Source: Candidatus Anammoxibacter sp. (GTDB lineage: Bacteria; Planctomycetota; Brocadiia; Brocadiales; Anammoxibacteraceae). Taken from it: DNA of 64,000 nucleotides. Below, one piece after another: positions 26,244 to 35,567 of this stretch. The position numbers were made by a program, and so were the translations under genes. Below the pieces are notes generated by a model. The model did no database searches, had not been told where the DNA came from, and worked only from the letters and a program-made list of their open reading frames with translations. The stretch's first letter is position 1; every line of letters starts with the position of its first letter. Location: assembly GCA_021777105.1 (NCBI GenBank), contig JAIQZQ010000066.1, forward strand, positions 112,228 through 176,227, read 5' to 3'.

Positions 26244-27226
26244 TAAACGTTATCCTTATTTGAATATCCATTTAAATTAAGAATATATCTCGCGTACATA
26301 TCATAATCTTGTTTAGCCGGATTCTTTCTTGAAGAGCCGAAAACAGTTTCACGTCTTTCCAAAGCTTTGGAAAACTCCGTGGTAGTCCTTATAACATGAG
26401 GTATAAGGATGTTTGAATAACTCTCTTTTAGCTTTTCAAATGCCATTTCCGACGCCCTTTCCCTCTTATCGTATTTTGAAAAAAGAGCCTTAACCGTAGG
26501 TATCCTAAGATTAAAAACGTCGCATATAGAGTTAATTTCATCCAGGGTGATCTCAAGCCCCCTAAATGAAAACGCATCGCTAAACATTGGAACCACAACA
26601 ATATCAGACGCGCAAATCGAAGAAATAACCGCCGAGCCGAGAGACGGCGGGTTATCTATTATAATAATTTCAAATCCGTCGTCTTTTAACACGTCGCAAA
26701 CACCGCTAACAGCTTTTTTTTGCGAAGCCGGGTTGCCTAAAACAGAATCCAGAAGACCGTTCTCCAGTGACGAAGGCAGTATATAAAGGTTTTCATCAAT
26801 GCGCCTTATTGTGCCTAACGTCATCTCCTCAGGTTTTTGCCATACATCGTAAAAAACAGGGTCATCATCTTCAGGCATTATATTAAATACCAGCGATGCC
26901 GAACCTTGCGGGTCCATATCAATTATGCATGTTTTAAAACCATACTGTTTAGCCCTTGTGGCAAGCGAAATAGTAGCGGTAGTTTTTCCAATGCCTCCGC
27001 GCATGTTGATATGGGAGATAACTTTGCGGGAGTAGTCAAAGCCTTTCTCTTTTAAAATGCTTTTAACTTTGCGCGGCAAAATCCCGGTTTTCCCGCCGGG
27101 CAGCATTATCAGATCATCATGCCCAGCCTGCTCTTTTATTTCATCAACGGAAGCCTGAAAAAGATCCGCCAACTCTTCGCAAGTTAAAATATAACTGTTT
27201 TCTGATCCATTATCCTGATCCGGCAT
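26243..27226 (-). CDS. ParA-family ATPase with N-terminal DNA-binding-like region
   Basis: 327 residues, with GAGGG upstream of the ATG. Residues 12-60 (YILTCEELADLFQASVDEIKEQ) look like the small helical domain of ParA/SopA-type proteins. The Walker region is NMRGGIGKTT (74-83). The deviant-Walker lysine normally found at position 76 (KGGxGKT) is Arg here. Later motifs are CIIDMDPQGSAS and IIIDNPPSLG. No ParB gene is adjacent; the partner appears to be the DUF697 protein. It may position a membrane complex rather than segregate DNA. That role is inference. Confidence 0.85.
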   Translation of the reverse strand: MPDQDNGSENSYILTCEELADLFQASVDEIKEQAGHDDLIMLPGGKTGILPRKVKSILKEKGFDYSRKVISHINMRGGIGKTTATISLATRAKQYGFKTCIIDMDPQGSASLVFNIMPEDDDPVFYDVWQKPEEMTLGTIRRIDENLYILPSSLENGLLDSVLGNPASQKKAVSGVCDVLKDDGFEIIIIDNPPSLGSAVISSICASDIVVVPMFSDAFSFRGLEITLDEINSICDVFNLRIPTVKALFSKYDKRERASEMAFEKLKESYSNILIPHVIRTTTEFSKALERRETVFGSSRKNPAKQDYDMYARYILNLNGYSNKDNV

Positions 27227-27310
27227 AAGCGCCCTCTTTCAAATATTAATAGACAAACCATCTATTATTAGAAAATCGTCTTTTATGTCGCCGCGTCTCT
27301 TAAGAGGCCC

Positions 27311-28513
27311 CTATTCAATATCCTCTATAAATACTAATTCTTTCTCATGCACCGTCTTAAAAGCCAGCGGTTTTTCAGTTAGCAGCTCGCCGGCGCTATT
27401 AAATGTATGCATACCGGTCACCCCAGGCCAATCCTGCATAAAATGCATAACTTCAGCCACTGTTTTAGGCACGGTTGTTCCGGCTTTTTCCATACAATAC
27501 GCTAATAAATGCACAGAGTCGTAAGTGGCGGCGGCCCAGCCGTCCGGCTCCATGCCGTATTTATATCTATATCTTGCGGCAAATTCCTCATATTTTGGGC
27601 CGCTTGGAGTCTTAACAGTGCAGAAGATAACATTTTCCGCATCGTCTCCCGCAATTTCAATCAACTCGTGGTCATCAAGGCCTTCAGAGCTATATATATT
27701 GCCGGTCACATTTAAATCGCGCAAAACTTTAATAACCTTTGAAGCAAATGGATTTGACGCCGCAACAAAAATCGAATTAAAAACGTCATCAAATTTCGTC
27801 TCTTCTATAAAGTTTGCATAGCGTAAAAATGATTCTTTAATCTTTGTTTCCCATGGATTAAAAGTAATCGGCCCAACTATTACAATGCCGGCATCTTTAG
27901 CAAAGGCCTGAAACATGGTGGAAAGGTCTTTGCCGTAACTATCATTCATGGCTAAAACTAAAATCTTTTTATTTTTAGCGTCGCGCTTTACATAATCGAC
28001 GATCTTTTGCGCAAAAATAGAATTTTCAGTCATATTTCTAAAAACGAACTTAAATCCATGCTCCGTCAAATGATCGCTTGTAGCCCTTTGTGTAATAAAA
28101 ACAATTTGGCTATTTTCATAAACTATTGACGCGCTGATTGCCGGCACGGAAGTATTGTGTCCAAGCACCGCTACTAAATCATGGTTTCTCGCAAATTCCA
28201 CGGCAATCTCTTTGCTCTTTTTTGGGGATGATTCGTCGTCTCTGAAAATCGGCTTAAATTTTCTTCCTAAAACGCCATCAGGGCGGCTGTTAAGCTCATC
28301 CACGGCTAAATTAAACCCATTAATAAATTGCGCGCCTTTTTGTGAAAAAGGGTATACCGCCCCTATTACAATGTCGCCTTCCCCTTTTTCCGCTTTCATA
28401 GCGGTCTTTTTGCCATGATCCGGCGAGCAAGCCGGCAAAGAGAAAACAGACAAAAGAAATAAACTTAAAAAAATTCCTAAAGTTTTATTAGTTGTTCGGT
28501 TTTTTTTTCTCAT
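27311..28513 (-). CDS. Periplasmic-binding lipoprotein (branched-chain amino acid ABC type, LivK-like)
   Basis: 400 residues. The N-terminal signal (FLSLFLLSVFSLPAC) has a lipobox with C29. The mature part is a type I periplasmic-binding fold: GDIVIGAVYPFSQKGAQFINGFNLAVDELN, then LVAVLGHNTSVPAIS, then KKILVLAMNDSYGKDLS. No ABC permease or ATPase genes for this family are adjacent. It overlaps the SPFH gene by 26 bases, so the two are cotranscribed. A sensing or adaptor role at the membrane is therefore as likely as nutrient import. Confidence 0.85.
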   Translation of the reverse strand: MRKKNRTTNKTLGIFLSLFLLSVFSLPACSPDHGKKTAMKAEKGEGDIVIGAVYPFSQKGAQFINGFNLAVDELNSRPDGVLGRKFKPIFRDDESSPKKSKEIAVEFARNHDLVAVLGHNTSVPAISASIVYENSQIVFITQRATSDHLTEHGFKFVFRNMTENSIFAQKIVDYVKRDAKNKKILVLAMNDSYGKDLSTMFQAFAKDAGIVIVGPITFNPWETKIKESFLRYANFIEETKFDDVFNSIFVAASNPFASKVIKVLRDLNVTGNIYSSEGLDDHELIEIAGDDAENVIFCTVKTPSGPKYEEFAARYRYKYGMEPDGWAAATYDSVHLLAYCMEKAGTTVPKTVAEVMHFMQDWPGVTGMHTFNSAGELLTEKPLAFKTVHEKELVFIEDIE

Positions 28514-29522
28514 CTTTGTTTATAAATTTGTCTAATAATTGCGCCGCATCAGCTTTCGTGCCGTTAAACTCTTCTTTTAAACCGAAAGTTAAATCATCAT
28601 TTTTACTCTGCTCGTTAGCTTCCACTTCTTTCGGCTTCGGTTTATCAGGAGCGTCATCGGCGACGCCCTGCTTCATGTCTAAAATTAACGGCAAGCCGTC
28701 TTTCCCCCGGCCTATCACGACAATTTTTGCGTTTGTCGATTCCGCCAGCTTTAAAGTAGATTGTATCCCCTGCCATTCAAGCAACTTGTTTGTGAGAGAT
28801 TTAGACACAATCTCCTGATATCTTTTTATGCCTTCAGCCTCTATTCTTTTCCTCTCCTTCTCGTGCTCCTCAACTTCAATCAAATATTTATATTTCTTCG
28901 CCAATTGTTCCGCTTGCAATTTTTTCTCAATTGAGTTTCTGAGAGCATCAGGCAATATCACGTCTCTTATTATAACATCATCAAGAATAATGAATTTTTC
29001 GCTAAGTTGTGAAAATGCTGAAAATATGGATTTATTGAGCAATCCCCTTTTTGTGGTATACACCTCCGCCGGCGTAAATTTACCGACAAGGGTACGCATT
29101 ACAGATTCGACTTCAGGCACTATTATAGTTCTAATATAATCAGGGCCGACCCGTTTATGCAAATATCCGAGGAACTCATATTCAGGATGGAAACGAATTG
29201 ACAAATCTATATGAAACCTCAACCCCTCTGAAGACAACACCTCCATCTGATGCTTAACCTCCTGCACCCTCACATTATATACCTGCATCTTGTCCCAGGG
29301 AGGCACGACATGGATACCCTCCCCGTAAATTTTCTCGACTACCGTGCCGCCAAAAAATCTTCTATACAGAACGCCGGCCTGACCTGAATGCACGCTAATA
29401 AAGATAGATTCATAGAAATATACAAGAAGAAATAAAACAATTAAAACCACACAGATTATAGGCACTTTATTGTTTTCCCATCTTGACCTCGCGCTTTTTC
29501 TTATATTTTTAAATAATCCCAT
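28488..29522 (-). CDS. SPFH/prohibitin-domain membrane protein
   Basis: 344 residues. One N-terminal transmembrane helix (about 20-38) precedes the SPFH domain: SVHSGQAGVLYRRFFGGTVVEKIYGEGIHVVPPWDKMQVYN (about 43-83). A long charged coiled coil follows (KKLQAEQLAKKYKYLIEVEEHEKERKRIEAEG, about 212-245). This is the prohibitin/HflK layout. Such proteins form rings and organise membrane domains or control proteases. The C-terminal 60 residues are disordered and charged. It is cotranscribed with the LivK-like lipoprotein, an unusual pairing. Confidence 0.87.
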   Translation of the reverse strand: MGLFKNIRKSARSRWENNKVPIICVVLIVLFLLVYFYESIFISVHSGQAGVLYRRFFGGTVVEKIYGEGIHVVPPWDKMQVYNVRVQEVKHQMEVLSSEGLRFHIDLSIRFHPEYEFLGYLHKRVGPDYIRTIIVPEVESVMRTLVGKFTPAEVYTTKRGLLNKSIFSAFSQLSEKFIILDDVIIRDVILPDALRNSIEKKLQAEQLAKKYKYLIEVEEHEKERKRIEAEGIKRYQEIVSKSLTNKLLEWQGIQSTLKLAESTNAKIVVIGRGKDGLPLILDMKQGVADDAPDKPKPKEVEANEQSKNDDLTFGLKEEFNGTKADAAQLLDKFINKDEKKKPNN

Positions 29523-29605
29523 TCTATTTTTATTTCTTATTTTTGGTTGTACAGCTAAGTTTTTTAAATTTTCAGAATATTATTAGAATTTAATTTTTAT
29601 GGAAA

Positions 29606-31222
29606 TTAGAGATTTTGCATCTGCCCATAATCCATCTTTAAAACCCTGTCCGCCACATGAAAATACTTATCATCGTGAGTTGCCGCAATAACGGTTTTGC
29701 CTTTTGCCTTTAGGTCTTTTAATAGCTCTTCATAAAAATATTTTCTAAATTGCGGATCCTGATCGGCCGCAACCTCGTCAAATACATAAATTGGTTTATC
29801 ATCCAGAAAGGACACAATCATCGCCAATCTTTTTCTTTGTCCCGTAGACAAATTAGTGTTGGTAAACCGCCCTTTTTTATATTGGGTCTTTTTGTTCAGT
29901 TCCATCAATTTTAACAAATCGTTTAGCATTTTTTTATCAATATTTACTAAACCATATAATCTATCAAAAAGATGGAAATCTGTAAAAATTATAGAAAACA
30001 GCTCCCTGTACCTCTGATAGTCCGGCTTGCTTACCAGTTCGCTATCTAAAATAATATTGCCGTGTTCCGGGTAATACAGGCCGGTTAACAATTTAAGCAG
30101 AGTTGACTTGCCGCTGCCGTTTCCCCCGACAATAAATACATGCTCCCCTTTTTTAATATTCAGGTTAATCGGCCCCAGCTTAAATATTGCTTTTCCGTCA
30201 GCATCATTGTAACTGAATGACATCTTATCAACATTAATATCTTTAAATTCACCGCCATTGTATTCCCCATTGTATTCACAACCGTTACCGCCCTCTTTAT
30301 CTAAAAGCTCTTCTAATTTATAAATATTGTCTATCGCAAGGTTCGCCCTTGAAAATATCGGAATATTTGTCATCAATAATTCAATAGGCCCTATCAGGAA
30401 TATTATAACCATAACAGTCATAACCGTTACCTGGCTGCTTACGGAAGTGATGGAAGGCAATACGAAAGCGACGACGGCAACTAAAGCCATAACAAATGCC
30501 TGCGAATATATAATATCGTTTGAAAAGTGGTTTCCTGTTTTAACTTTTAAACATTCAGTAGAATTCGCCGAGTTTTCAAATTGTTTAAACAAATCATCGC
30601 TTTTTCTCCTGTTCAATTTGATCTCTTTAAAGCCGTTTAAAATATGCGTTAAATAACCAAACAGCCTTGCCTCTTCATTTGTAGACTCATCCATTAATAT
30701 CCGAATTCTTTTCTTGTATGACATGAAGACCACGGTAGCGGCCCCAATAGCGCCTACTGTAAATAAAAAACTAAACAAAGAGAGCCATGCTAAAAACATT
30801 AAACAAAAAATAACAGACAGAAGATTCTGACACGAAGTAACAATAACAATGGCTGATTGCGAAATGAAATTGGTGTCCTGTGTTATCCTTGTATAAATAT
30901 ACGAATCTTCAATGTTTTCAATGAAACCCAGCTCTGAATTGCGTATTTTGTTTACAACCCGCACCCTGATATTTTTGATTAAATTCTCTGTAAAAGCAGC
31001 GGCCTTTGTTAACGCGTATTTTTTTGAAATAACAAATATTAACGTCGCTATGATGAACAATATAAAATACTTGGCGGGTTTGCCCTGCCTTTCAGGATTT
31101 CCTATATAATATATTGTGATAAAAAGAATTACGCTATTTGAGAGGCCTGACAGAAATGCCATAAAAAGGATATTTTTCCATGGCCTGTATAACTCTCTTT
31201 TAAATAAACTAAATAGATTCAT
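29606..31222 (-). CDS. Cyclic-peptide-type ABC exporter (PvdE/SyrD-like), fused TM-ATPase
   Basis: 538 residues from ATG 31222; a TTG 90 bases upstream gives 568 residues but adds nothing family-like. The N-terminal half has about six membrane helices. The ATPase half has Walker A VGGNGSGKS (about 365-373), signature LSTGQRKRLAM (about 458) and Walker B IYVFDEVAADQDP, then ATHDDKYF. The DEVAADQDP variant and the closing HDD mark the family that exports siderophore precursors and lipopeptides in Gram-negative bacteria. It is the only plausible metabolite exporter here, so it may export the polyketide product, although it is about 5.6 kb from the PKS and on the same strand. Confidence 0.9.
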   Translation of the reverse strand: MNLFSLFKRELYRPWKNILFMAFLSGLSNSVILFITIYYIGNPERQGKPAKYFILFIIATLIFVISKKYALTKAAAFTENLIKNIRVRVVNKIRNSELGFIENIEDSYIYTRITQDTNFISQSAIVIVTSCQNLLSVIFCLMFLAWLSLFSFLFTVGAIGAATVVFMSYKKRIRILMDESTNEEARLFGYLTHILNGFKEIKLNRRKSDDLFKQFENSANSTECLKVKTGNHFSNDIIYSQAFVMALVAVVAFVLPSITSVSSQVTVMTVMVIIFLIGPIELLMTNIPIFSRANLAIDNIYKLEELLDKEGGNGCEYNGEYNGGEFKDINVDKMSFSYNDADGKAIFKLGPINLNIKKGEHVFIVGGNGSGKSTLLKLLTGLYYPEHGNIILDSELVSKPDYQRYRELFSIIFTDFHLFDRLYGLVNIDKKMLNDLLKLMELNKKTQYKKGRFTNTNLSTGQRKRLAMIVSFLDDKPIYVFDEVAADQDPQFRKYFYEELLKDLKAKGKTVIAATHDDKYFHVADRVLKMDYGQMQNL

Positions 31223-31394
31223 AGTTTTTTGCTTAAAATTTGTCCGAAAACCGTTTAAATTTTTTATTACTTTATCTGGAAGGTCTGTTAAAATCAACTT
31301 TTTTCTTGACAATTATAGTGTAATGGCTTATGTTGCTTTGTTGAATTTTATTTTTAGAGGTTTTTCCTTATTTTTTAATGGAGGATATTTAAGT

Positions 31395-31916
31395 ATGGCG
31401 AACGCAAATGAAGCAAAAGATAACGCAGAAGCAGCTTTTGAAGATAAGACGTTTAAAGGAAATCACATAATTATGCGCAATATTTATTGGGCTTCCGGCA
31501 TGGGTCTTGTGCCTGTTCCTTTTTTTGATTTGGTCGCGGTTACAGGCTTTCAGGTAAAAATGGTGCGTGATTTAACCAATTTATACGATATCCCTTTTTC
31601 AAAAAACGTTGTAAAATCTATTGTAGGTTCGCTTATTGGCGGCGCAGGCTCATTAGGCTTGTCAAATATGTTTGTTGGCAGTTTTATTGGCAGCTTTTTA
31701 AGAGGAATACCAGGCGGAAATATTGTTACCGGCATTTCACTTCCTATTATGGCCGGAGCTACAACATATGCCGTAGGCAAGGTTTTCTTAATGCATTTTG
31801 AATCAGGCGGAACACTTTTAAACTTTAATCCTGAAAAAATGAGAGAGCATTTTGCGACATTATATGAAAAAGGCAAAGAAACTGTTTCAGGAAAGAAAAA
31901 CGAACAAGCCGCCTAA
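31395..31916 (+). CDS. DUF697-type protein, short paralog
   Basis: 173 residues. The start is set by GGAGGA nine bases before ATG 31395; the longer upstream frame lacks support and overlaps the exporter. The core (MRNIYWASGMGLVPVPFFDLVAVTGFQVKMVRDLTNLYDIPFS ... ATTYAVGKVFLMHFESGGTLLNFNPEKMREHF) matches the 25575-26243 protein over its conserved half, but without the long charged N-terminus. Gly-rich hydrophobic segments suggest membrane association. It ends 57 bases before a strong terminator. Confidence 0.82.
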   Translation: MANANEAKDNAEAAFEDKTFKGNHIIMRNIYWASGMGLVPVPFFDLVAVTGFQVKMVRDLTNLYDIPFSKNVVKSIVGSLIGGAGSLGLSNMFVGSFIGSFLRGIPGGNIVTGISLPIMAGATTYAVGKVFLMHFESGGTLLNFNPEKMREHFATLYEKGKETVSGKKNEQAA

Positions 31917-31973
31917 TTGATATAACGTCGGATTGATTTCAGCGGTTCAATTAACCAGTTGTAAAATTTTAAC

Positions 31974-32012
31974 AAAAAAAAGGGATTTGTTTTATGCAAA
32001 TCCCTTTTTTTT
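31974..32012 (+). terminator. Rho-independent terminator
   Basis: AAGGGATTTG pairs with CAAATCCCTT around TTTTATG, followed by eight T residues. The A-tract on the 5' side makes it potentially active on both strands. It follows the short DUF697 gene. Confidence 0.85.
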
Positions 32013-32103
32013 CAGATATTTTTAAATTTTGACGCATTTCAACCAATAGCTTTGAAATGCGTCAAATACGTTTTCAAATTTTCTTTTTGAGATAAAGATT
32101 TAT

Positions 32104-32280
32104 ATGCTATACGGCATCCCAATAATAATAATAATAATAAGTTTTTTCATAGGACTTTTGGGTTCTTCAAGAAAGTGCGGATTTTGGGGATATTTCTTTG
32201 CTTCATTATTGTTAACGCCGCTTGTGGGAATAATACTTGTGCTCATATCCGCAAAGAAAAACGTTAATAACAACATTTAA
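32104..32280 (+). CDS. 58-residue two-helix membrane protein
   Basis: Starts MLYGIPIIIIIISFFIGLLG, then SSRKCGFWGYFFASLLLTPL and VGIILVLISAKK. Two hydrophobic helices are joined by a short basic turn. The RK-x-GFW-x-x-FF...PL-x-G-I pattern is common in small bacterial membrane proteins of unknown function. The run of six Ile is encoded by ATA repeats (32122-32139), which could slip during replication. It lies between the terminator and the secretin gene; 32281-32512 shows nothing else. Confidence 0.6.
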   Translation: MLYGIPIIIIIISFFIGLLGSSRKCGFWGYFFASLLLTPLVGIILVLISAKKNVNNNI

Positions 32281-32512
32281 ATAACCGGTTGGCATTAACA
32301 TAGCATTCAATCAAAATTTGTTTACTGATAATAGCAGAGCTTTTTCTTTCATGCAACCCTGCGGCGCAAACCTCAAACCTCATGCAACCTGTTTTATTCT
32401 ACCCCTGTCAACTTCTATCTCTTTAGGCTCTATCAAGTTTCAAATTTGCATATTCATTTCTGAATATGCTTTCTAATTTAAAAGTTAACTATAACTTATA
32501 GTGGAAATTATT

Positions 32513-33910
32513 ATGAAATTTAAACGATGTTTCCCTCTGACATTATTTATTCTTTTAGCATTTATATCCGGATGTATTACAACCACTTCAAAGAAGAAAG
32601 ATCAGGTATTAGAAGACCTGATAAGCGCGTATGAGAAAAATGAAGTCTTTATAAATAAACGCCAAAAAGAGAAACTTGAAGCCTCAATAAAAGAGCTAAC
32701 AGTAAACAAGATAGATGATAAATACGAAATAAGCTGCAATTTACAAAACACCCCGCTCGAAAGCGCTTTTGAGAGATTGTTTGAAAAAGTGGACAAATCA
32801 TACCTGCTTAAAAACTGCGAGCTAAGCGGAAGGGTAACAACATGCTTTAAAAAGCTACCGTTATTAAAAGCCCTAAATACCATCATTGAGCCTTATGCAT
32901 TGACTGCGGAAGTGATTGAAGACATCATTGTCATCAGGACGGAATTGGACAATACAATCGAGTCAGATGGAGACTCCACACAAAAAGAATTAACAATAAG
33001 AAATCTTGACATGGATTCCGTCACCAAACTCCTACAGGGCCTATATCCTGTTCGCCCCGACACAGGCGCGCGTGCGGTTAATTTTGGTTTTGTGCCCAAT
33101 ACAAATAAAATTTATCTTAGCGGATCAACCGCAGATGTTGCCAGGGCCGTAAAAGTAATAACAGTCGCCGATAGCAAAATTAAACATATTATGCTTGAAG
33201 CTCTTTTAGTGGAGTTCAACTCAAACGATTTTAAAGACATTGACGCAAATATCACAAATTTTGCCACTGACAAATATAGCGGTGTAAATTTAGATTTTGG
33301 CTCTTTCGGAAATAAATCATTAACTTTCACACGCGATTCAAGCGCAAATAATCCCACTAAATTTACCGCAATCATAGATATCCTGATAAGCGAGGAGAAA
33401 GCCCGCCTGATTTCAAGGCCCTATGTCTCAACCTTAAGCGGAAATCAAGCTATAATTAACATTACCAACGACCGTTTTGTAATTACACAGATTGCACAGG
33501 ACGGAGCGACAATCGTAGCCCCCTCGCCGATAACCTCGGGCGTTATTTTAAAGATAACGCCCACAATACTGGCTGATGATATAATTCGCATGGATATGTA
33601 TATAGAAGATTCACAATTTACACCAACACTTGATGACGTTGCCGTTGAGGTTGACAGGAACAGCGCGACAACGCGCATGCATATTGCGGACGGCAAAACA
33701 ATTATTATAGGCGGACTAGTCTCAAACAGGCGCTCATCCGGCAACGCGGGCTTTCCATTTCTTAGAAAAATACCTGTCATAAATTTCTTGTTTGCCAAAA
33801 ATATTGAACGAAAAGAGGAGCGCGAAATGGCTATATATTTAACCCCTCACGTTTGGGATCCTAACATGAACCAACCTTTGTTAAATAAAGACTCTTTCAC
33901 CGTTAAATAA
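32513..33910 (+). CDS. Secretin-domain lipoprotein (GspD/PilQ superfamily)
   Basis: 465 residues from ATG 32513; an ATG 12 bases upstream is possible. The signal (LTLFILLAFISGC) has a lipobox with C21. Residues about 75-140 are a secretin/STN-like N-domain, and 150-220 include an N-type domain (LDMDSVTKLLQGLYPVRPDTG). The C-terminal secretin core has EEKARLISRPYVSTLSGNQA and TTRMHIADGKTIIIGGLVSNR, then GFPFLRKIPVINFLFAKN, ending EREMAIYLTPHV. It should form an outer-membrane ring. No other type II, type IV-pilus or type III genes are adjacent, so it is an orphan here. From 33911 to 34181 nothing is seen. Confidence 0.88.
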   Translation: MKFKRCFPLTLFILLAFISGCITTTSKKKDQVLEDLISAYEKNEVFINKRQKEKLEASIKELTVNKIDDKYEISCNLQNTPLESAFERLFEKVDKSYLLKNCELSGRVTTCFKKLPLLKALNTIIEPYALTAEVIEDIIVIRTELDNTIESDGDSTQKELTIRNLDMDSVTKLLQGLYPVRPDTGARAVNFGFVPNTNKIYLSGSTADVARAVKVITVADSKIKHIMLEALLVEFNSNDFKDIDANITNFATDKYSGVNLDFGSFGNKSLTFTRDSSANNPTKFTAIIDILISEEKARLISRPYVSTLSGNQAIINITNDRFVITQIAQDGATIVAPSPITSGVILKITPTILADDIIRMDMYIEDSQFTPTLDDVAVEVDRNSATTRMHIADGKTIIIGGLVSNRRSSGNAGFPFLRKIPVINFLFAKNIERKEEREMAIYLTPHVWDPNMNQPLLNKDSFTVK

Positions 33911-34181
33911 AACCGCCTGGACGGGATCTGAAATACCGCCGCTACAGAACCACGCTAAAAACATCTTAAATTACTTGAAACTTTTAGTCTCAATTTTTTG
34001 TCGGCAGGCACACCTATCATGATTCCACGCTAAACTATAGGCCTTTCAGCCAGCCAAAGAAATGGCGGCACAAGGCCATAAAAAGAGATCAGAAATATAA
34101 CAGATTTATTAAAGATTATGTAGAATGTAACTGCTATAATGCGATTAGAACATTCTATTTTTAACGTTTTGTAAAGAAATT

Positions 34182-34481
34182 ATGGTTAAAATGCAATCAC
34201 TGCCTTTTGATACTCAAAAATTGATTCAGATATGCCGGCAAAACGATGTTTTAAGCATTGCGGTATTCGGCTCTTTTGCCAAAGGTGAATTTACTGAGCA
34301 AAGCGATATTGATCTTTTAGTTAAATTCAACAAACCAAAAAGCCTGCTCAAATTTGTGGCTCTTGAGCGGCAAATATCAACGGCATTATGTAAAAAGGTG
34401 GACTTATTAACAGAGGCTTCAATAAGTCCGTATCTCCGTGATCAAATTAAATCAGAACTAAGGGTAATCTATGAAGCGTGA
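34182..34481 (+). CDS. mntA: MntA-like antitoxin (minimal nucleotidyltransferase)
   Basis: 99 residues. The nucleotidyltransferase motif is AVFGSFAKGEFTEQSDIDLLV with G30-S31 and D42-x-D44. MntA proteins AMPylate the HepT toxin on a Tyr and so block it. It overlaps the HepT-like gene by 11 bases. The alternative is an orphan MNT, but the partner makes the call firm. Confidence 0.88.
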   Translation: MVKMQSLPFDTQKLIQICRQNDVLSIAVFGSFAKGEFTEQSDIDLLVKFNKPKSLLKFVALERQISTALCKKVDLLTEASISPYLRDQIKSELRVIYEA

Positions 34482-34848
34482 TGATTCTGTCTACCTTCTA
34501 CATATTCTGGATGCAATTGCGAAAATTGAATCCTATCTTAGAGAGGTTAAAGAGGTTAAATTTCTTACAGACTCCCTCATCCAAGATGGTGTAATACGAC
34601 AAATTGAAATAATAGGCGAAGCCACGAAAAATTTGTCTTCAGATTTACGAGAAAAGCATCCTCACATTCCCTGGCAAGATATCGCAGGAATGAGAGATAA
34701 ATTAATTCATCAGTATTTTGGGGTAGATATTGAAACAGTATGGCTTACAGTGAAAGATGACATCCCAAATATTAAGGATGAGGTGAGTAAGATTGTTTTG
34801 AGTCTCTTGAGAGAGGTGAACGGCCTAAACGAATCTTCTACTAATTAG
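34471..34848 (+). CDS. hepT: HepT-like HEPN ribonuclease toxin (DUF86)
   Basis: 125 residues. The HEPN catalytic motif RxxxxHxY is R75-DKLI-H80-Q-Y82 in GMRDKLIHQYFGVD. The Tyr is the AMPylation target in characterised HepT proteins. QIEIIGEATKNLS matches the DUF86 central helix. It forms a TA pair with the preceding gene. Confidence 0.9.
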   Translation: MKRDDSVYLLHILDAIAKIESYLREVKEVKFLTDSLIQDGVIRQIEIIGEATKNLSSDLREKHPHIPWQDIAGMRDKLIHQYFGVDIETVWLTVKDDIPNIKDEVSKIVLSLLREVNGLNESSTN

Positions 34849-34862
34849 TTTTTGGGACTTCT

Positions 34863-35117
34863 TTACTCGTTACAAGGCTCCTGCCTTGTAACGCGGTGTT
34901 CTTAGAGGCTCTGCCTCTAGTCTAAAATCGTAACAACAATTTTAGACCTTGGGAAGAATTCCCACTAAGGCTGTCAAACAACCAAATGTTCATTTCGCCC
35001 CCCAGGCATAATTCTCACTAGAGCAGGCAAGCTGCTCAGTGTTCATTTATCACTTGAGCAGACAATAAGAGGCAGAGCCTCCAGGGACAGTGTGTTACAA
35101 GGCTGGAGCCTTGTAAC
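34863..35117. repeat. Palindromic repeat cluster
   Basis: 34863-34918 is an inverted, nearly exact copy of 52583-52638. It contains the hairpins GTTACAAGGC...GCCTTGTAAC and AGAGGC...GCCTCT. 35069-35117 is a third, diverged copy in the opposite orientation. 35008-35053 repeats 15754-15799. No gene lies in 34849-35192. Confidence 0.75.
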
Positions 35118-35192
35118 AAGCTTACGCTTTTATAGATTTATTCTGAAAACGGTTTGAACTTACTTGGAAACAACTACATTGTTACGATTTGC

Positions 35193-35567
35193 TTACGTTC
35201 TTCCAAGCACGTCGCCGCGAACACTTTCAGCGATTTCCGCGGCTTTGGCAATTAGGTTGTCAGGCACGGTAAGTTCTTTTAATGTTGAGCCTAAATTTTC
35301 TATAACAGCGTCAAAGTGACTATCACTCAAATCCATATCTTTAACCAGTCTTGCATGAGCGGCTTTTAAATTACGGCCTTCGTAATTATTTGGCCCGCCA
35401 AAAGCAAAAGTCAAAAACTCTCTTAACATATTAGACTGTTTTTTTATATCAACACCATCAAAAAAATGCTTAATACGGCTATCTGCTAAAACCTTTGTGT
35501 AAAACATATCAACCGCTTTTTCAACAGCAGCTTCACCGCCAATTTCTTCAAAAACTGATTTGCTCAT
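35193..35567 (-). CDS. Truncated hemoglobin (group I-like)
   Basis: 124 residues or fewer from ATG 35567, which has GGAG upstream; a longer frame to 35603 is less likely. The sequence matches the 2/2 globin fold: FEEIGGEAAVEKAVDMFYTKVLAD with the B10 Tyr (Y23), AFGGPNNYEG with the FGG turn, and KAAHARL with the proximal heme His (H71). Truncated globins bind O2 or NO for detoxification or sensing. It is a single gene with unrelated neighbours. Confidence 0.92.
   Translation of the reverse strand: MSKSVFEEIGGEAAVEKAVDMFYTKVLADSRIKHFFDGVDIKKQSNMLREFLTFAFGGPNNYEGRNLKAAHARLVKDMDLSDSHFDAVIENLGSTLKELTVPDNLIAKAAEIAESVRGDVLGRT

Noticed and set aside
26243..27226. Plasmid partition locus or replication origin
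   Set aside because: There is no ParB gene, parS-like array, replication initiator or iteron origin nearby, and the partner gene is DUF697.
31116..31394. Longer start for the short DUF697 gene
   Set aside because: The upstream extension overlaps the divergent exporter gene and lacks family sequence; GGAGGA before 31395 sets the start.
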